Positions 11,805 through 22,892 of a DNA stretch of 64,000 nucleotides are shown here, one piece after another. Position 1 is the first letter of the stretch. Every line of letters starts with the position of its first letter. Both the position numbers and the translations under genes were made by a program. The DNA comes from Pyrenula massariospora (taxonomy: Eukaryota; Ascomycota; Eurotiomycetes; Pyrenulales; Pyrenulaceae): NCBI GenBank assembly GCA_021030905.1, contig JAGFMI010000004.1, positions 620,001-684,000 on the forward strand, in the 5' to 3' direction. Below the pieces are notes generated by a model that was not told the origin of the DNA, made no database searches, and saw only the letters and a list, made by a program, of their open reading frames with translations.

Positions 11805-12249
11805 TCTTAATGATTGACCCCGAAGTCATGTCCGAGGATGATGCAGATGCATATCAGGCATTGAGCGGTCACGATGATCCGACACTCAAGAGCGCTTGCG
11901 CGCAGAAGGAAGGCTAGACGAGTTCGATGGAGAAAGTGATGGTGATCCTGAAATGGGAAGAGCATGGGTGTCTCCTCTGAAGCTACCATCTTCTCATTGT
12001 ACCTGCAACCACCGGAGGGTGTCCGGATCGCAGTTGTGTGAACTAATCTCTCAGCGACACGAAGGGAAAAAGATGGGCAACCTAATTTCTTATATTATTG
12101 AGAGACACCAGGAAAACCTCGCAGCGCCACCTGTGCGTCATTTCCGAAAGGAGGATAGCTTCAGATTAGCGAGCATCACCTCCAGCTGGTCCGGAAGTCA
12201 ATCTCGAGCAGCGATCTCCATTATCGTTCTTGTTCGATTCGAAAAGTGA
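11805..12249 (+). pseudogene. possible decayed coding segment, unidentified
   Basis: On the + strand MIDPEVMSEDDADAYQALSG is followed, after a frame change near 11885, by LRAEGRLDEFDGESDGDPEM and a stretch ending at 12249. Its composition is acidic and protein-like. No domain is recognised and no intron explains the shift, so this is a weak call. Confidence 0.2.
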
Positions 12250-12591
12250 TGAGCAGATTCTGGATTCCGCCGCATTCGGCATTCCGAATACTTTGTACAA
12301 CCTAAAGAGGAGCATCACCCCAAGCCACATTCCAGCGAGGTTTAGCTTGCAATGGAGCCCCTCCCATTTCAGCTGCCAACTTTGACGCCTCTCACTCCCC
12401 TCTGCATCCAGATCACAGACGAGCAGCCACACTCGACATCAAGCCAAACAAAATTCTCGACTTAATGCAGCCATGGCGCCGATCGAGCACATTTTGGTAG
12501 CGGACGAAAACGTGTCCTGTGATGCAGTGCCTGATAAGCTCTCCCAGCAACGACTAGACTCTCCAATGTAGGGGCTCAGCCAGCCATGATA

Positions 12592-12630
12592 CAGTGCGTC
12601 CTACCCAGTGCGTCCTACCCAGTGCAGCCT
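12592..12630. repeat. 15-bp tandem repeat, about 2.5 copies
   Basis: The unit CAGTGCGTCCTACCC is repeated directly, followed by a partial copy. No function is evident. Confidence 0.7.
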
Positions 12631-12895
12631 TCTACCTATTCGCGAATAAGTTTTGGACAAGGCTTCAGAATGGACCCCTAGAGCTGCAAAGAAAGCTTAG
12701 CTCTTGAGGGGCAGAGCTTGAAGTCCACCATGCCCCTCTTTTCAAAATGCGAGGCTCTCCCCTCTTCATCACTGTCCAATGTTTTCTGTCTTTCAATGTC
12801 TGAAGTTAAGGGCTTCTAGGCGTCCCAATTTGTTCTTCTACAGTGGTTCTGATCCTACATCTCTGTTCCCTGGGGTGCGTTCTTTTTTGCACAAC

Positions 12896-14615
12896 ATGTC
12901 GTCCAACAAATCTAATAGCCTTCGCGATGAACACCCACCTCTTCCTAAGATCGATGAGCGAGACAGGTTCTCAAAGCGGCTCATCCTCGGCTTCGATGGA
13001 ACAGGCAACTCCTTCCAGGGTAGCGAGTCCGACACAAACATAGTGAAACTAATGGATATGTTCGAGCGTTCAAGTCCCCGTCAAATGCACTATTACCAGC
13101 GTAAGTGACTGTTACACCTACGGACTAGAGAGTTCCGGTATCTGCCAAGTACTTATACTTTCTTCTCTACAGCTGGTATAGGTACCTATTCAACCAGTGG
13201 CGGCGTGAACCAATCATTCTTCGGGCGAATAAACCGATCCATTTCAGAAACAATCGACCAAGCAATAGCCACTTCCTTCGATGCCCACGTCATAGCTGGC
13301 TACCGCTTTCTTATGCGCTACTACGGCATGGGCGACCGAATCTATATCTTCGGTTTCTCACGCGGTGCATTCACGGCTCGTTTCCTCGCGCGCATGATCT
13401 CGGCCGTCGGTCTCCTCTCTATGGGCAACGAAGAAATGGTTCCATTTGCGTACAAAGTATACCAAGACTATGAGATGAAGCTCCCAAATGAGGAGCGAGC
13501 TTCAGCGTACATGAAGACGTTCCGCCAAGCATTTTGTCGCCACGAAGGTGCTATAGGTGTTAAAATTCACTTTCTTGGTCTGTTCGATACTGTCAACTCT
13601 GTCGGCACCTTTGACGTTGGAATGACCGGCAATATGAAAGCACCTGATGTGATTGGCACGGCTGAACACGTCCGCCACGCTGTAGCTATCGACGAACGCC
13701 GCGTCAAGTTCAAAGCTGCGTTGCTTGCTCAGGATAGAGCTTGTGATGACTCTGTCCCTGAAGATATCAAAGAAGTCTGGTTCCCCGGCAATCACGGAGA
13801 CATTGGCGGGGGATGGCCCGCTGAGTCTCAGTCAACTAAACGGTTGGGTTTCTGGCAACGGATCAAACGCGCGTGGGTTGGGGCAAAGGATACGCGGGGT
13901 CCGCACGTAGACAAGTCCAACGATCCCTTCCAGCTGAGTGACATTGCGCTTAAGTGGATGGTTGACGAGCTGGAAGACATTGAGTTTGAATTTAACACTG
14001 ATGGAGTGGAGTGGAACAAGAACAAAAGCAACTTCATTGATCGCTTCGAGAACAAGCTTCACTGGTCTGAGGCCATTACCGGGCGTATGCACGACACTAT
14101 GACCTTCGGCGGTGGGTCTTCGTTCTGGACGACGCTAATGTGGAGGCTAATGGGTAAGTTGCCTCTCGTGGTTTCACGTGTCCTCGCTTTCAAACCTTAA
14201 GCACACCCTTACCTTCCTCCATCATCAACCAGCTGCCTTCACACCTCATTAACATCCTTCCTCTTCAGAATGGATCCCTGCATTCCGCCGCTGGGAGTAT
14301 AATTACAACAAAGAAAAATGGGAACCCCAGCGCTTCCCCCCCAACATGGGCGGCACGCGCGACATCCCCCCCGGCGCCGTCTTCCACCACAGCGTCACCG
14401 AACGCATGCTCAAGTTCTCCAACAGCTACCACCCGCACAACGACATCGACCGTGGTAGTCAGGTCTTGCGCCATCAGATGCTGCATCTCAACGACGCAAG
14501 GCAGAGGAAGGAGGACGGTGTGCCGTATTTTAACGCGGTGAATAAGGACCAGAAACGTCCTGACGGGAAGGATGTGAGGAAGGAGGATTGGGTGTATAAG
14601 TTGATGCTGAAATAA
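12896..14615 (+). CDS. DUF2235 alpha/beta hydrolase (Tle1-like lipase family)
   Basis: Predicted serine hydrolase of the DUF2235 family, which is widespread in fungi and shared with bacterial phospholipase effectors. Exons are 12896-13100, 13173-14153 and 14269-14615 (introns 72 and 115 bp), giving 510 residues. Family motifs are intact: GFDGTGNSFQG near the N-terminus, YYQPGIGTY rebuilt exactly across intron 1, and the nucleophile elbow GFSRGAFTARFLARM. The segment GNHGDIGGGW further on carries the usual Asp and His surroundings. No signal peptide or membrane segment is obvious. The ATG at 12896 is preferred because residues upstream of it in the same frame are not family-like. The substrate in fungi is not established. 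It stands alone between two gene-poor gaps. Confidence 0.85.
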
Positions 14616-14730
14616 GGAGTATTCAGGGGGTTCTGGTGGAAAAAGGATGGGCGCTTGAGGGAAATTGATTTTGGATATTTTTTTGTCATGTGTCCCCTTG
14701 CTTCTCACGGAGTACTGTTATGCGCTTGGT

Positions 14731-14800
14731 GGGATATGGGTAGTGGGATATGGGTAGTGGGATATGGGTAGTGGGATATGGGTAGTGGGATTTGGCTAGT
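14731..14800. repeat. 14-bp tandem repeat, five copies
   Basis: Five head-to-tail copies of GGGATATGGGTAGT, the last diverged, about 115 bp past the DUF2235 stop codon. It is exactly 70 bases and G-rich on one strand. The near identity of the first four copies points to recent slippage. Confidence 0.9.
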
Positions 14801-14817
14801 ATAACCCTTGAACCGGC

Positions 14818-15571
14818 TCATTTCTGAAAATTTGGTTGGGGAGTATTTGGGTTATGATCTACTTGTATTTTGGTAAATTGAATGACTCGCCGGATCGCTG
14901 GATAATCAGACCACGAACTTTTTTTATTCTCATCACCTCTATCCGGAAGAAGCCACAGTCCAAGCCAAAAGATCCAATAACAACCCCCATAAATTCTCGC
15001 CTTCAACCTCTCTAAACTCCCCACCCAATCCCCCCCATCCCTTCCCCATCACAACATCAACAACACCCCGCTAAACAACCCACAATCCATCCCCACCCTA
15101 ACCTCCTCCTTTACCCCGCCAACATCAAACATCACATTTCTCCCTTCCCCTGTCCCAAGTAGGTATCTAGGTACGTACCACCTCACCCCCAAACCCCCGC
15201 AACAAAGCGTCATCGCCCCTCCGCCTAATACTCCTCTGATGATGATGATGGCTGTGAGCTGTAAAGATGGTGCGCCCGAGGCCGGATCCACGGCAGGCGG
15301 TGATGGGGACGGGGATGGCGGGGGTTGGGTACTAATTAATAGGGGATAGGGGCGTCGTGCCCGGGGGGGGTAAGGTGGGAAGGCTTGTGGGAGAGGAGGA
15401 GGGTGTGTATTGGGGGGGCGCTGGGGGTGGGGGTCTCGGGGTGTTGTTGGGGGAGGAATTGGGGGAGGAATGTTGTGTGAAGGGACTTTCAACTGGGTCA
15501 TTTTGGGTTGGCTGGGCGTCGAGAATGCGCTTTAGGGGAGTCGGTAGGAGTGATGGATCACGTAGATCCAA
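14818..15571 (-). pseudogene. probable decayed gene for a small membrane protein
   Basis: From 15571 the - strand opens with MDLRDPSLLPTPLKRIL and a Pro/Ser-rich stretch. At the run of eight G (15363-15370, + strand) the coding-like frame moves by one base. It then gives LTAIIIIRGVLGGGAMTLCC, RWYVPRYLLGTGEGRNVMF and DVGGVKEEVRVGMDCG. An in-frame TGA lies at 15051-15049, after which the same frame continues LERLKARIYGGCYWIFWLGL and stops at 14818. The two hydrophobic stretches and the conserved-looking middle suggest a two-pass membrane protein of roughly 250 residues. It carries one frame change and one stop, so it is either a pseudogene or affected by sequencing error in the homopolymer. I recognise the layout but cannot name a family. 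Confidence 0.35.
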
Positions 15572-15892
15572 GCGCTACCAGCGCTGACCGTAAGGGAGTG
15601 GATCTCGACCTTTTGTCCAGGGGCTAAGAAGGGGAATCGCCATTGATTCGATCGGTATTGATGCGTTTAGCTCGTTCTGGTCTGACTCACATAACTAAAA
15701 GGACATATATTTAATTGCAGATATCCCAGGTCTTGAAATACACGAGACTCCGAGGTCCGTCGATGGAGTCATTAAGGGCATGGAACGCGGTTCGTTCTCA
15801 GCTGGCGTACCTCCCTCACCTGTCATCTTCGCCCTCATGCGCCGGTTCAACCTCCGAGGAAGGCCAAGCTAGTGACAATTTGCCCCCTCCCA

Positions 15893-17270
15893 TCAAGCCA
15901 CCAGCCCCAACTTCTGGCCAAGCGCATACACCATCCACGCGCACGCGCTCCGCACCATCTCAAACCTCGTGCCCAATGCATACGCGGTCACCAGGAAGGC
16001 CCAACGGCTCTGCGCGTTCCCATATCTCAGCACGGCCCGATTCCACGCCTCCGGCGTCATCTCCCCCTGTACCACCTTCTCCATCAACCCGCAGTGGTAG
16101 GCTGCCTGGTTCGTGCTGAGACCGACATTCGGCCGGATGGTGAATACGGCGTCCCCAACGATGAAGACCTTGCCGTTGCAGAAGACGGCGTTCGGGGACG
16201 CGACGTCGAAGATTTTGGTGACAAAGGGGGCGCGGGTTTTATTCAGGATGGCGGCAAGACCCGGGGGGAGGGAGGCAGTGGCGAGGGCTTTTCGCTTCTC
16301 CCAGAGCTCGGGCCGGACGAGGTTGCGCGGGACGGTGCCATAGTGCAGGCGGCCGTTGGTGTCGGTCATGACTTCGGCGAGGCCGTCAGAGTCGGCAGGG
16401 AGGTTTTCATACCAGATCCAGTTATGGATGCGTTTACCGGGGTCCAAGTCGCCGTTGTCGGTGGGGACGGTGTATCTGAGTAGCAGGTCAGCTCCCATTA
16501 TTCTTTGCTCGATGGATTGTTCGATTTACGCAAGCATGTAGCTCCGATGCATGACGTGCAAAGGCATCCGCTCGCTGTACAGCTCATTCCATTTCTCGTC
16601 GATCGAAGCTTCTGGTGCTGTACCCCTCCAGCACATGTACCCAGCATACTGGCGGCGGTTCCCCGGCATGAAGATTTCGCGGGTCGAGGAATTCGATCCT
16701 TCAGCAATAATGACCATATCTGCCGCGATCGAGTGCTCTGTGCCACTGCTGATATCCTCGTAGTGCACCACGACTTCTGATCCTTTGTCCTTGACATCAG
16801 TAGCCCTTGCTCCATTCCTGAACTCCACCTCGCCGTCACCATCCTTGCTAACGTTTGCGTCGGGGACAGCAGCGCATGTCGTACCATCAAAATTCGCTCT
16901 CAGCATACTAAGCATTAGCCCCCAGCTTGTCGAACGCATAGCCTGATTGGATTTTGCGCTAATTTTCCCACCGCTGCTGACAGTTAGAGAGGCGGCGTTA
17001 TCGACAATGTGTGGCCGCTTCACGCGGTCATGCTTTTCGAGGAAAGCGAGAAAGTCCGCTTCCATCTTCAAACCCGCGTCATAGCCCTGACGGATGGTGG
17101 AGGTCGCCTGCTCAAGAATGGTGACCCGGTAGCCGTGGTGCTTCAACATGATGCCGTGCATCAGGCCGGCGTTGGAGCCACCGATCTGGAGCAATATTAG
17201 CCACATGCATGGTACCTGGCGGCCTTTCGCTGCGTCTTGGGGTACCCACGATGACTGCAGATTTGCCCAT
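15893..17270 (-). CDS. FAD-dependent monooxygenase
   Basis: Flavoprotein aromatic-hydroxylase type, 419 residues. Exons are 17270-17250, 17185-16530 and 16475-15893 (introns 64 and 54 bp). The first exon is only 21 bases, yet its join rebuilds the Rossmann motif as MGKSAVIIGGSNAGLMHGIM, which fixes the start. A variant GxxxxG loop (IGGSNAG) binds the FAD ADP moiety, the acidic residue at the end of beta-2 is in VTILEQA, and the second FAD motif is GDAVFTIRPN near residues 334-343. It resembles dihydroxypyridine-hydroxylase-like enzymes, many of which act on small aromatic or polyketide substrates. It is divergent from the MFS transporter 1.46 kb away and lies about 7.7 kb from the PKS, so tailoring of the polyketide is likely but inferred. 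Confidence 0.85.
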
Positions 17271-18727
17271 TGGGGAGATTTGTCGTCGGAAGTCAAGGAA
17301 TGTCTTGGAGATGGACTTGGACCGAAAGCGTGTCCGGGACTTCGAGCAGGATAGAGTGAGTCTCTGAAAGGAACGCTTCCCAACAAGACAGAGAATCGAA
17401 GCTCTTTTCTCAGACTGATGTCTCGCTCCACCACCAAAACAATAGCTTGGCTGCGTGCGGCTGCGCTGGCCCGAACGCGGTCCAATCCACGAGACGTGGA
17501 CTTGTCAACTGCTCAACTTACCGCAATCTAAAGCCATGCTACGTTGGGGTAGGAATTTGTAAGATGCCGATTCCACAGCGCTCTACTCCTACGTGGAGCA
17601 GCGGTGTAATCGTCAACGGTTAGCAGCATTGTGATCCAGGCTCTTTCGAGCTCAGTGTTCGGCCGAGTCCTGTCACGGTGCGCCCAGACTTAGCATGGAT
17701 TGTCTAGAGTGTTTCGGCGCCCTGAAATGGGTGACTTGGTATTGCCTTGTAAAGCGGGACATAAGTAACTGTGGTGTCGCACGCTATGGGGTCCAAATGC
17801 AGGGTCGCGAGGGTATCACAGACACGAGAGATAGAGAGAGAGAGGGTGTGTGAGAATGTATGTCATGAACGTCGGGGAGCTGTCGGCAAACCTGCCAGCC
17901 ATGCCAGCCACGCCCCCCACGCCAGCCTGTATCACAGCACGCAGCTCAGTTTTAGCCGAGAAACCTTGCACGCCTCAAGGATTGTACTACGCATGCAATG
18001 TCAATTTAGCCATGGATTAAAGGTTAGCCCCTTTCACCCCCCCGAGCACGGCAACAACCTAAAGCTTACTTCAATCTTGCATCAGCCAGGGGGATTGTCA
18101 GCCGGCCCATCGTGGTGCCGATCCCATTTCGCGTGGACGGGAAGGAATACAGCACCGTACATACAGATGTACGGGACAATACGCGGGAGGTCGACTTCGC
18201 AATACTGTGGTTTAGCAAGGTCAATTCTGCTCGCTTACAACAAAGATACCCGAAACCGTGAGAAATTTCTTCGGCCCCCAATCCAATGATCCAGTCGGGA
18301 TCAATGTTTGTGGATTCGACAAGGCAAAGCGGTCATGGAGCTTCCCTGCCGTCCTGACAAGGCGATGCAGTCCAATGTTGTCGCTATTGAAACCATCCAC
18401 TATCCAGTCGTCAATTAGCTGGGATCCGCAGTGGCTGCAGACCTCTTCATGGGCGTAGCTGCCTCGGCAACTGGGGAGTCTCATACTAGTGTGTCGTCCC
18501 TCAGCAAGGGTCTAGGAAAGATACGAGGCGGACCGGTGGCTGCACGGAGCGAGCCCCCGGCCGCAGTGGAAGCTCAAGAAACTAACTAAGTTTCTCAAGA
18601 GCTGTGGAGCCATTCAGCAAATTCCGGACTGACCTGCAAGGACGATTTCGTTATTGTCTCTTTGCTCTCTCGGCTTTTTCGCTTCTACTGGCCTTGCTTC
18701 GACTCTCAACCACTTCACTTGAGAGAA
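17271..18727. promoter_or_regulatory. divergent promoter interval between monooxygenase and MFS transporter
   Basis: A 1.46-kb gap between two genes that start facing away from each other. It holds a GA-rich microsatellite near 17828-17850. A 172-codon open frame at 17771-18289 has no protein-like features. No specific factor site could be supported. Confidence 0.4.
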
Positions 18728-20770
18728 ATGGGTCAACACAGCTCACCAGGATCGAGCGAAAGCTCGTCTCGGCCAGAAGACCCGGAGAAAACACCTGAAA
18801 TCGTAGCCGGAGAGTCGCAGAACGACGAGCAAGCAGATTCAGTCAGGCAGTCATACCCTTCAGGCCTCAAACAACGGATACTTACCTTTGGGTAAGTAAC
18901 AATGACAACAAAATTATGGTCTCAGAGATTCAGATATACGGAGCGGCATGGCTGATCAAATTGCAGATTATGTCTCAGCATCTTCCTTGTCAATTTCGAA
19001 ATCTCTATCGTGAGCACAGCGCTGGTCTCGATTGTCGATAGCTTGCAGCAATTTGGTCGCAGCAGCTGGATCATCACCGTTTATCTGCTGACCTACACTT
19101 GTGAGTTTTTCGGCTGCCAGACAAGGCGTCACCAGCATCTACTGAAACGCCCACTACGTAGCGTTCATGGTCATACTCGCCAAACTCAGTGACAACATCG
19201 GACGACGGCTGGTGCTAGTTTCGAGCCTGGCCGTCTTTGTTATTTCCTCGGGTGCGTGTGGAGCGGCGCAGACCATGAATCAGCTGTAAGTAAGACAGGC
19301 ACCCAAGATGCATCAAGTCCGGTCATTGCTAAGAATCTGTGGTCTACAGCATCGTGTTTCGCGCCTTCCAAGGGCTCGGTGCCTCGGGTGTGTATTCTCT
19401 GGTCATGATCGTTATCTTTGAGATGGTCGCTCCGGAACGGTATCCCAAGTATTCTGTCCTTGTGACATCGCTCTTCGCGCTATCTTTGTTTTCCGGACCG
19501 CTTCTGGGTGGGGCTATCAACAATAATACAACGTGGAGATGGATTTTTCTGTTGAAGTAAGGTGGCATCTTAGACTCTCCGGAACAGCGCTCTGACATAC
19601 TCATAGCTGTCCTGCAGGCGCGATTGGCCTGGTTGTCCTCTTTATTTGCATGCCGAATGATTTCCCCAGAGGCGGTCCCGACAAGGCAGACAAAAAGTTC
19701 GAGCTGCGCAAGCTTGACACGGTCGGAGCGGCTCTTATGCTTGCGGCTCTAGCACTCATGATCGCTGGATTTGAAGACGCAAGCAGTTTCTCGCCCTGGA
19801 CATCGGCCAAAGTCCTTGCCCCCATCATCGTGTCTGTCTTCGTTTTCATCGCCTTTCTTGTGCACGAACGGATAGTTACCCTAAGAGGAACAAATCGGCC
19901 AGAGCCGGTGCTTCCTTGGAGACTTCTCACAAATAGAGTCATTGTTGGTATCATTCTGTATGTTTTCTCAGGCGACAACTATGACAGTTCAATCACTAAT
20001 ACCTTGACACAGCAATGCATTCCTCACCGGCGGCGTTATCACATCTTGCATTATCCAGATTCCTTTGCGCTTCCAGTCCGTGCATAACGAGTCCGCATGG
20101 CACGCCGGAGTGCGTTTGATCCCGTTCGGCGTTGGCATTCCGATAGGGGCGGGCTTGACAGCAACAATCTGTGGGAAGCGACGAATGCCCATCATGTACA
20201 TGCTCGTCCCTTCCTTCGTGCTTCAGATTCTGGGATTAGTCTTCATGTCTCGACTGACTGTGGCCCATATCACGTGGGGTGGACAGTATGGTCTACAATT
20301 CATCACCAGCTTAGGCTGCGGCTTTTCCATCGGAGTGGTTACTTTGATGACGCCCTTTGTCATTGAGAAGAGAGACCTCGGTAAGAGCGTTCTGCCCAAT
20401 CTCGTGTTCCGTGTCCTCCCCAACGCGTCTTCCGGGGCTGACTGACTGACATCGGGTACCAGCGACCTCGACTTCGGCTGTTTTCCAATCGCGCCTGCTC
20501 GGTGGGGCCCTCGTTCTAGCCATCATCACAGCTGTCATGAACAGCAAATTGAAGAACGAGCTCGATCAGCTTGTCCCTGCCGAGGACGTGGCCCGAATCT
20601 TCCGAAGCGCGAAAGTGATCCAGACCCTCGCAGAGCCGACTCGGGCCAGAGTCAAAGACGCCTTCAATGGGGGCTACAATATGCAACTGAGAATCCTGGC
20701 CGGACTTGCGGGGGCGGAGATTCCGGCGACATTGATCATGTGGCAAAAGGAAGGGGTCAGGATTGCATGA
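18728..20770 (+). CDS. MFS multidrug-type transporter (DHA2-like)
   Basis: Polytopic plasma-membrane exporter of 551 residues. There are seven exons: 18728-18891, 18967-19100, 19162-19285, 19350-19556, 19607-19957, 20013-20380 and 20463-20770; the six introns are 50-82 bp. A hydrophilic N-terminus rich in Ser, Glu and Gln (about 50 residues) precedes the first membrane helix. The loop-2/3 MFS signature appears as LSDNIGRR, and the third-helix region has IVFRAFQGLGASGVYSLVMI, as in drug:H+ antiporters. I estimate 12-14 helices; the length and layout fit the 14-helix DHA2 group. The start at 18728 is the ATG before GQHSSPGSS; an in-frame upstream ATG at 18662 is less likely. Its position between the monooxygenase and the FSH/PKS pair suggests that it exports the cluster product. 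Confidence 0.87.
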
Positions 20771-21591
20771 GCGGGAGTGCTCACTTCCGCGATATCAACG
20801 ACAAAGGAGTTTTTGTCTTACGCAGTGCAAGCAGTCGTGGCGTACCTAGCTCTGGAGCGGTACAGCCTCATGCCGTGTCGTAACCAAGAGGAGGTGGAAG
20901 GAGTTCCAAAAGTTATCTTACAATATAGATTGGTGGCAGCGTATCTTACAATTGTAAATTAACAGGCTCCATCGTGCTAAGCATTCCTTGACCTTCCTTT
21001 GAAACACTACCGCATCTCGGCGACCTCTGACACACTACTACAACTTGAAGACCATTGGAAGCGTTTCACAGATTTTTTCGTCTGTGCATCTAGCGTACCC
21101 CAATGCTTTTTATGTCAAGTAAGGTGTTAAGTTGATGGACTGATTGGTAAGTCTAACACTAATCACGTGAAAAATTTGACTGCGTATAAAAAGCAGTGTC
21201 TTACTGTGGGGACGGTAGGTAAAGTATCACAGAGTTCTGTACTACTTTGCTCATTTTCAAGCTGATGCTTCTCGAGAGAATACTTAGGAAAAGAAATGCG
21301 ACAAATTTTGGCTCGTTTACTCCCGACAATACAGCAGGGGCTTAAGGGCAGTGCATCGCCATTAGAGTTTATACCTCATCAAGAAGGCACCGCATTACTG
21401 AAAGTGGAGCTGCGAAACGGTTCCATCGGCACACTACTGCACCTTGACAATGACTTACGTACTCTCCATGCTAAGTGGTAGTCGCGTGTTCATAACAGCA
21501 CCAACCCAAAGGTGAACTACGCACCATCCAATCTCAGGGTCTCACATGCGGTCGAGACTGTCTGATGGCGCACACACTAAGTTAGGCTGGG

Positions 21592-22015
21592 GGCGGCTCA
21601 TCCCGTCTACCGCAGTAATACAAGATAAGAGATCCGTGCTGCCTTTCCAGGCTTATTAAATTTTAGCGGCCTTCACTGCCCCACTAGTTTTTACATACAC
21701 GTACAATTCTTATGGTGGGGCTCGTTTAACTAGACCTGAAATATATACGCTCAATAACCAACGTTACACAAAACCCACTAAAATTCAATCGGCCTGAGAC
21801 GTAGTAAGCAAGAAGGTCAGGTTTATACGTTCTATTCCTTCGGCTGCAGGTCGTCGATCGTAATGGCCCCGAAACCGAAAGCGGCTCGTCCCGTCTACTG
21901 CATCGTCGCAAGATAAGAGATCCGCGTCAGCATGGCCGACCAGATTCATATGTTCTGTTCCTTCGGCCGCAGGCCGACGATCGTGCTGGTCCCCGAATCG
22001 GCCAAGCCCCGTCCC
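21592..22015. repeat. cluster of three related short repeat units
   Basis: Units at about 21592-21645, 21825-21935 and 21946-22015 share the blocks GGCTCRTCCCGTCTAC, AAGATAAGAGATCCG and CCTTCGGCYGCAGG. Read on the - strand, the last two units both give DRRPAAEG followed by a short similar tail. They look like pieces of an old duplicated element of unknown family. Confidence 0.6.
21662..21788. repeat. dispersed repeat, copy 1
   Basis: Aligns in the same orientation to 23963-24089 over 127 bases without net length change. Shared blocks include TTAGCGGCCT, TTACATAC-CGTACA and CCCACTAA. Several differences are C/T or G/A changes, as repeat-induced point mutation would leave. Element type unknown. 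Confidence 0.6.
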
Positions 22016-22892
22016 CTTTGGCGGCCGGTCCATCCACAGAGACATGTACACGGTTAGTATTCGCGAGGCTGGGTATCCACACGCCACGGCAAGTGCTATG
22101 GCTGCCTGGATCGGGTCAGCACTTTCGGCGCACATCCGTCCGTGTACGTGAGATTGCAGATGCATGTCGTCATATCCCGGAATCAGAGAGCCTCAATCGA
22201 GAAATGTCTCAATTGATGTGGAAGCCTTCGCACACCTTCTCGAGACGAATTAAATTGAAAGCTCAGCGAGGGCCCCTCTACTAACGAGACATAGATCTGA
22301 CACACATCACACCTAGCCTACACCTAGACTACCATGGCTCCAAGACTTGCACATTTGTGGCAGTCTAGTAGTACTAAACACCGACTGGGCGTACATTTTG
22401 GGGGTTCGGAGGCGGTACAAAGCACCGCTATACCTAATCCGGTCACAAAATGCGCAGCCTTATCCTTGAAGATACAGAGACGGCCTTCTTAGTCATTATT
22501 ACGTGATATTCGGTGTTAACAGTTGATAGGATATGTCTGAATGTATCGTCGCCTGCTTCCATAGCTTGTTGCTAGGCGTCGTTGACCTCCAAAAGGTCGT
22601 TTACTAGTGCTACAATCGCCGTTGAGTTAAGGCGTCGGAATCGGGTAAATCAGTTGTCGAGCGAAGCTTGCCTGACGCTAGAATAAGCTACAAGAAAGGG
22701 GTGTAACGGGTTCGGGGGGGTGTTACGGGTTCGGGCGGGCGGGACGGGATGTGGAGTGGGTAGGGGTTCACCCTAAGCTCTAATCGGAACTCCTCCAGCT
22801 AAAAAGCCAAGCGACGCTACAGCACTGTCTATTAACCGTGCATCCGAAGATGACCTTGTGAAACCCTGGGGCCACGTTTTCCTGGCCGCTTT

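Larger units (their letters stand above)
9794..12895. other. intergenic, with coding-like scraps only
   Basis: A 3.1-kb gap. Two stretches read like remnants of protein-coding sequence (- strand 10250-10760 and + strand 11805-12249). Neither gives a gene model without frame changes. A short 15-bp tandem repeat lies near 12592. No RNA gene recognised. Confidence 0.4.
20771..22892. other. intergenic, repeat-bearing
   Basis: A 2.1-kb gap between the transporter and the hydrolase, which converge. It contains one copy of a dispersed repeat (21662-21788) and a set of related short units (21592-22015), plus a G-rich run near 22710-22760. No intact gene seen. Confidence 0.45.

Noticed and set aside
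17771-18289. 172-codon + strand frame in the monooxygenase/MFS gap
   Set aside because: Low-complexity GA-rich start and no protein-like features; treated as chance.
21785-22165. 126-codon - strand frame with an internal repeat
   Set aside because: The repeat is explained by the duplicated DNA units; no start context or homologous domain recognised, so listed only as repeats.
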